From assembly GCA_031379665.1 (NCBI GenBank), contig JANNFI010000068.1, positions 1 through 41,787 of the forward strand: 41,787 nucleotides of DNA, read 5' to 3'. The DNA is from SZUA-254 sp031379665 (GTDB taxonomy: Bacteria > Bacteroidota > Ignavibacteria > UBA10030 > SZUA-254). The notes under the pieces were generated by a model that worked only from the letters and a program-made list of their open reading frames with translations, was not told the origin of the DNA and ran no database searches. Positions 40,237 to 41,787 of the stretch are shown piece by piece. Position numbers and translations under genes: made by a program. Numbering within the stretch: position 1 is the first letter of the stretch; each line of letters begins with the position of its first letter.

Positions 40237-41661
40237 CTACTTCACCAGCACCATCTTCTGAACACTACTGAACACCTCGCCGGTGGCCAGGCTGGTGGCG
40301 GTGATGCGGTAGTAATAGACTCCGGCCGGCGCCTCCGAGGCGTCCCACCGGACGTCCCGATACCCCGCGCCCACGACACCGTCAACGAGCGTGGTTACAT
40401 CCTGGCCGAGCGTATTGTAGACTCCGATCGTCACATGTGACTGGCTCGAAAGCTCGTATCGAATGACCGTCGACGGATTGAATGGGTTGGGATAGTTCTG
40501 TCCGAGCGCAGACTCCCGCGGGACCTGCGACATCCCCTGCTCTTCTTCCGGTCCCGGAGGCGGCATTTCGGATGTTGACACAATCTGGATCGTCGCACCG
40601 GGGTTCATGAACTGTGCAACCGGTCCGAGGATGAGCGTTCCGTTCGACTGTACATTTACCCAGTATGCCATACCGGGGTGAATCGTGTCCACCGGGTTGT
40701 AACCGGCGTTGTAACCGAAGAACTGGCTCGTGGACATCCCTTCCGGCATACTGGTTATCGACGATACTGCCACCGGCTGCGAGATCGAGCCGACGATGTT
40801 CCATCCCGCCGTGACGGGAATGGCGAGGTATAAGATCTCGGCGCCGCCGACAGTTTCCTGGGAGGATGAATTGAACCGGATCCAGTAGCCCTTGCCCGGC
40901 AACAGGGAGGTTTCGGACACGTACCCCCCCACGGTATATGCATAGGCGGATCCCCCGGCTCCGGGATAGACCGAACTGAGCAGATAGCTGGGTGGTGTCG
41001 CGGGAAGTGAAGCAAGGTTCCACCGGTCATTCATGGAAACCTGGAGGTTCACCTGGTGGACGCCGTGCAAGTTGTAGTCGATATCGTCAACGAAGAATGA
41101 ACCATCGGGATCGAACTCATTCCCGACGGTGCTGGTCCCGGTGAAGGCGATATACCGGATCCCCGTCCAGTTCGTCGCCACATACTGATATCCGCCGGAC
41201 ATGGGAATCGAATCGATGCTGTACATCAGATTCATGGACGCGTCGTACCCGCGAACGCTGAAACTCGCGCACCACGGGTCCGATTCGAACCAGAAGCCCT
41301 GCACGTCGATGTTGACGTTTGTGCTGACGAGCTTCTCAGCCGCGTCCGCCAAATAAATCAGGTGATAGGTGCCGGAGTGAGGTCCGTACCCGCGGATGTC
41401 ACCCCACGCTCCCCCGGTGATGTTCCACGTCTTCCCGTTTTCATCCCAGGTCGTGTAAAACCAACCCGGCGCCTCGAAGCTCAGGGTTTCCATAACGAGC
41501 GTACCCTGAGCAGTGGCAGTCCCCGGCGGGGCTTTCGCGTCTCCGGCCTGCGCCGTCGGTACCCCACAAAAGAGAATCGCCACCCACAGCAGAACGGCAG
41601 TGAGAACACGGCTAATCCCGAAAGGCAGTGTTTGACAAAGAACAGTAGCAATCTGATACAT
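40237..41661 (-). CDS. T9SS-sorted secreted protein with GWN-type beta modules
   Basis: A 474-residue protein from ATG 41661 (MYQIATVLCQ), preceded by GGGAG at seven bases; the signal region is hydrophobic to about residue 39 (VPTAQAG). The first 200 residues are beta-rich with aromatic residues (SFEAPGWFYTTWDENGKTWN; FFVDDIDYNLHG), like a carbohydrate-binding or jelly-roll domain. Residues about 205-355 contain two GWN/RWN modules similar to the end of the subtilase. The C-terminal 80 residues are a T9SS sorting domain (NYPNPFNPSTVIRYEL to KMVLVK), so the protein is probably exported across the outer membrane. No enzyme motif was recognised. Confidence 0.85.
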   Translation of the reverse strand: MYQIATVLCQTLPFGISRVLTAVLLWVAILFCGVPTAQAGDAKAPPGTATAQGTLVMETLSFEAPGWFYTTWDENGKTWNITGGAWGDIRGYGPHSGTYHLIYLADAAEKLVSTNVNIDVQGFWFESDPWCASFSVRGYDASMNLMYSIDSIPMSGGYQYVATNWTGIRYIAFTGTSTVGNEFDPDGSFFVDDIDYNLHGVHQVNLQVSMNDRWNLASLPATPPSYLLSSVYPGAGGSAYAYTVGGYVSETSLLPGKGYWIRFNSSSQETVGGAEILYLAIPVTAGWNIVGSISQPVAVSSITSMPEGMSTSQFFGYNAGYNPVDTIHPGMAYWVNVQSNGTLILGPVAQFMNPGATIQIVSTSEMPPPGPEEEQGMSQVPRESALGQNYPNPFNPSTVIRYELSSQSHVTIGVYNTLGQDVTTLVDGVVGAGYRDVRWDASEAPAGVYYYRITATSLATGEVFSSVQKMVLVK

Positions 41662-41787
41662 GAAAGTCTCCCAACGTCTGGTGGATGAATGAGATGAGTT
41701 AATCGATCGGTCGATCGAATACACGAGGAGGACTGAATGAAACGATCGTGAACCGGGATGGATCCTTCAGTATATCGCAAGGATCGG

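Noticed and set aside
41690..41787. CGATCG-rich repeats upstream of the T9SS protein considered as an operator or origin
   Set aside because: Short self-complementary words are expected to recur by chance; no ordered array or DnaA-like boxes.

Overview
The window (about 41.8 kb, G+C-rich, roughly 60% by eye) looks like chromosome of a member of the Bacteroidota/Chlorobiota (FCB) group, most plausibly an Ignavibacteria-like lineage. The taxonomic placement is inference. Supporting signs: two secreted proteins end in a type IX secretion (T9SS) sorting domain with the NYPNPFNP signature; there is a DUF3276/PUR-type nucleic-acid-binding protein; several genes carry TAnnTTT(G/C)-type promoter boxes, sometimes so near the start codon that the mRNA would be leaderless. 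No rRNA, tRNA, CRISPR array, insertion sequence or integrase was seen.

Left part (1-18.3 kb) is mostly housekeeping and secreted enzymes. The minus strand carries the N-terminus of an HlyD-type efflux adaptor, an M24 aminopeptidase, the PUR protein, and a tightly overlapping unit nadE-rsmI-serine hydrolase. Then come a subtilase, a GH29 fucosidase with PA14 domain, a small membrane-protein cassette (TM2, DUF2752, DUF4870-like), an M48 peptidase, an atypical SDR, a P1 aminopeptidase, a KimA-like potassium transporter, and citrate synthase preceded by a textbook sigma-54 promoter.

Middle part (18.3-28.6 kb) holds a DUF2721 membrane protein, an orphan ribbon-helix-helix protein with repeated operator-like sites, a frameshifted HEAT-repeat gene, two unrecognised proteins (one secreted, with a clear terminator), a triheme c-type cytochrome, and a 1926-residue secreted protein. 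That protein combines six ~82-residue InlB/Flg_new_2-like repeats, a beta-helix region, a HExxHxxGxxD metalloprotease site, a vWA-like domain, GLVWQG tandem repeats and a T9SS tail.

Right part (28.6-41.8 kb) is accessory and rich in conflict/stress modules on the minus strand: a Fic AMPylator with a perfect 24-bp inverted repeat at its promoter; a tripartite HipBST-type module whose toxin has lost part of its C-terminus by deletion and frameshift; an AbiEi/AbiEii pair (AbiEii apparently starting at CTG) that runs directly into a PQQ-type beta-propeller gene and a polyphosphate kinase 2; an ORF6N protein whose gene contains a perfect 29-bp palindrome related to one of three palindromes 4.9 kb away; and a decayed S9-peptidase tail. 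A TPR gene and a SWIM zinc-finger gene are divergently arranged within this region. The window ends with a second T9SS-sorted protein that shares a GWN-type C-terminal module with the subtilase.
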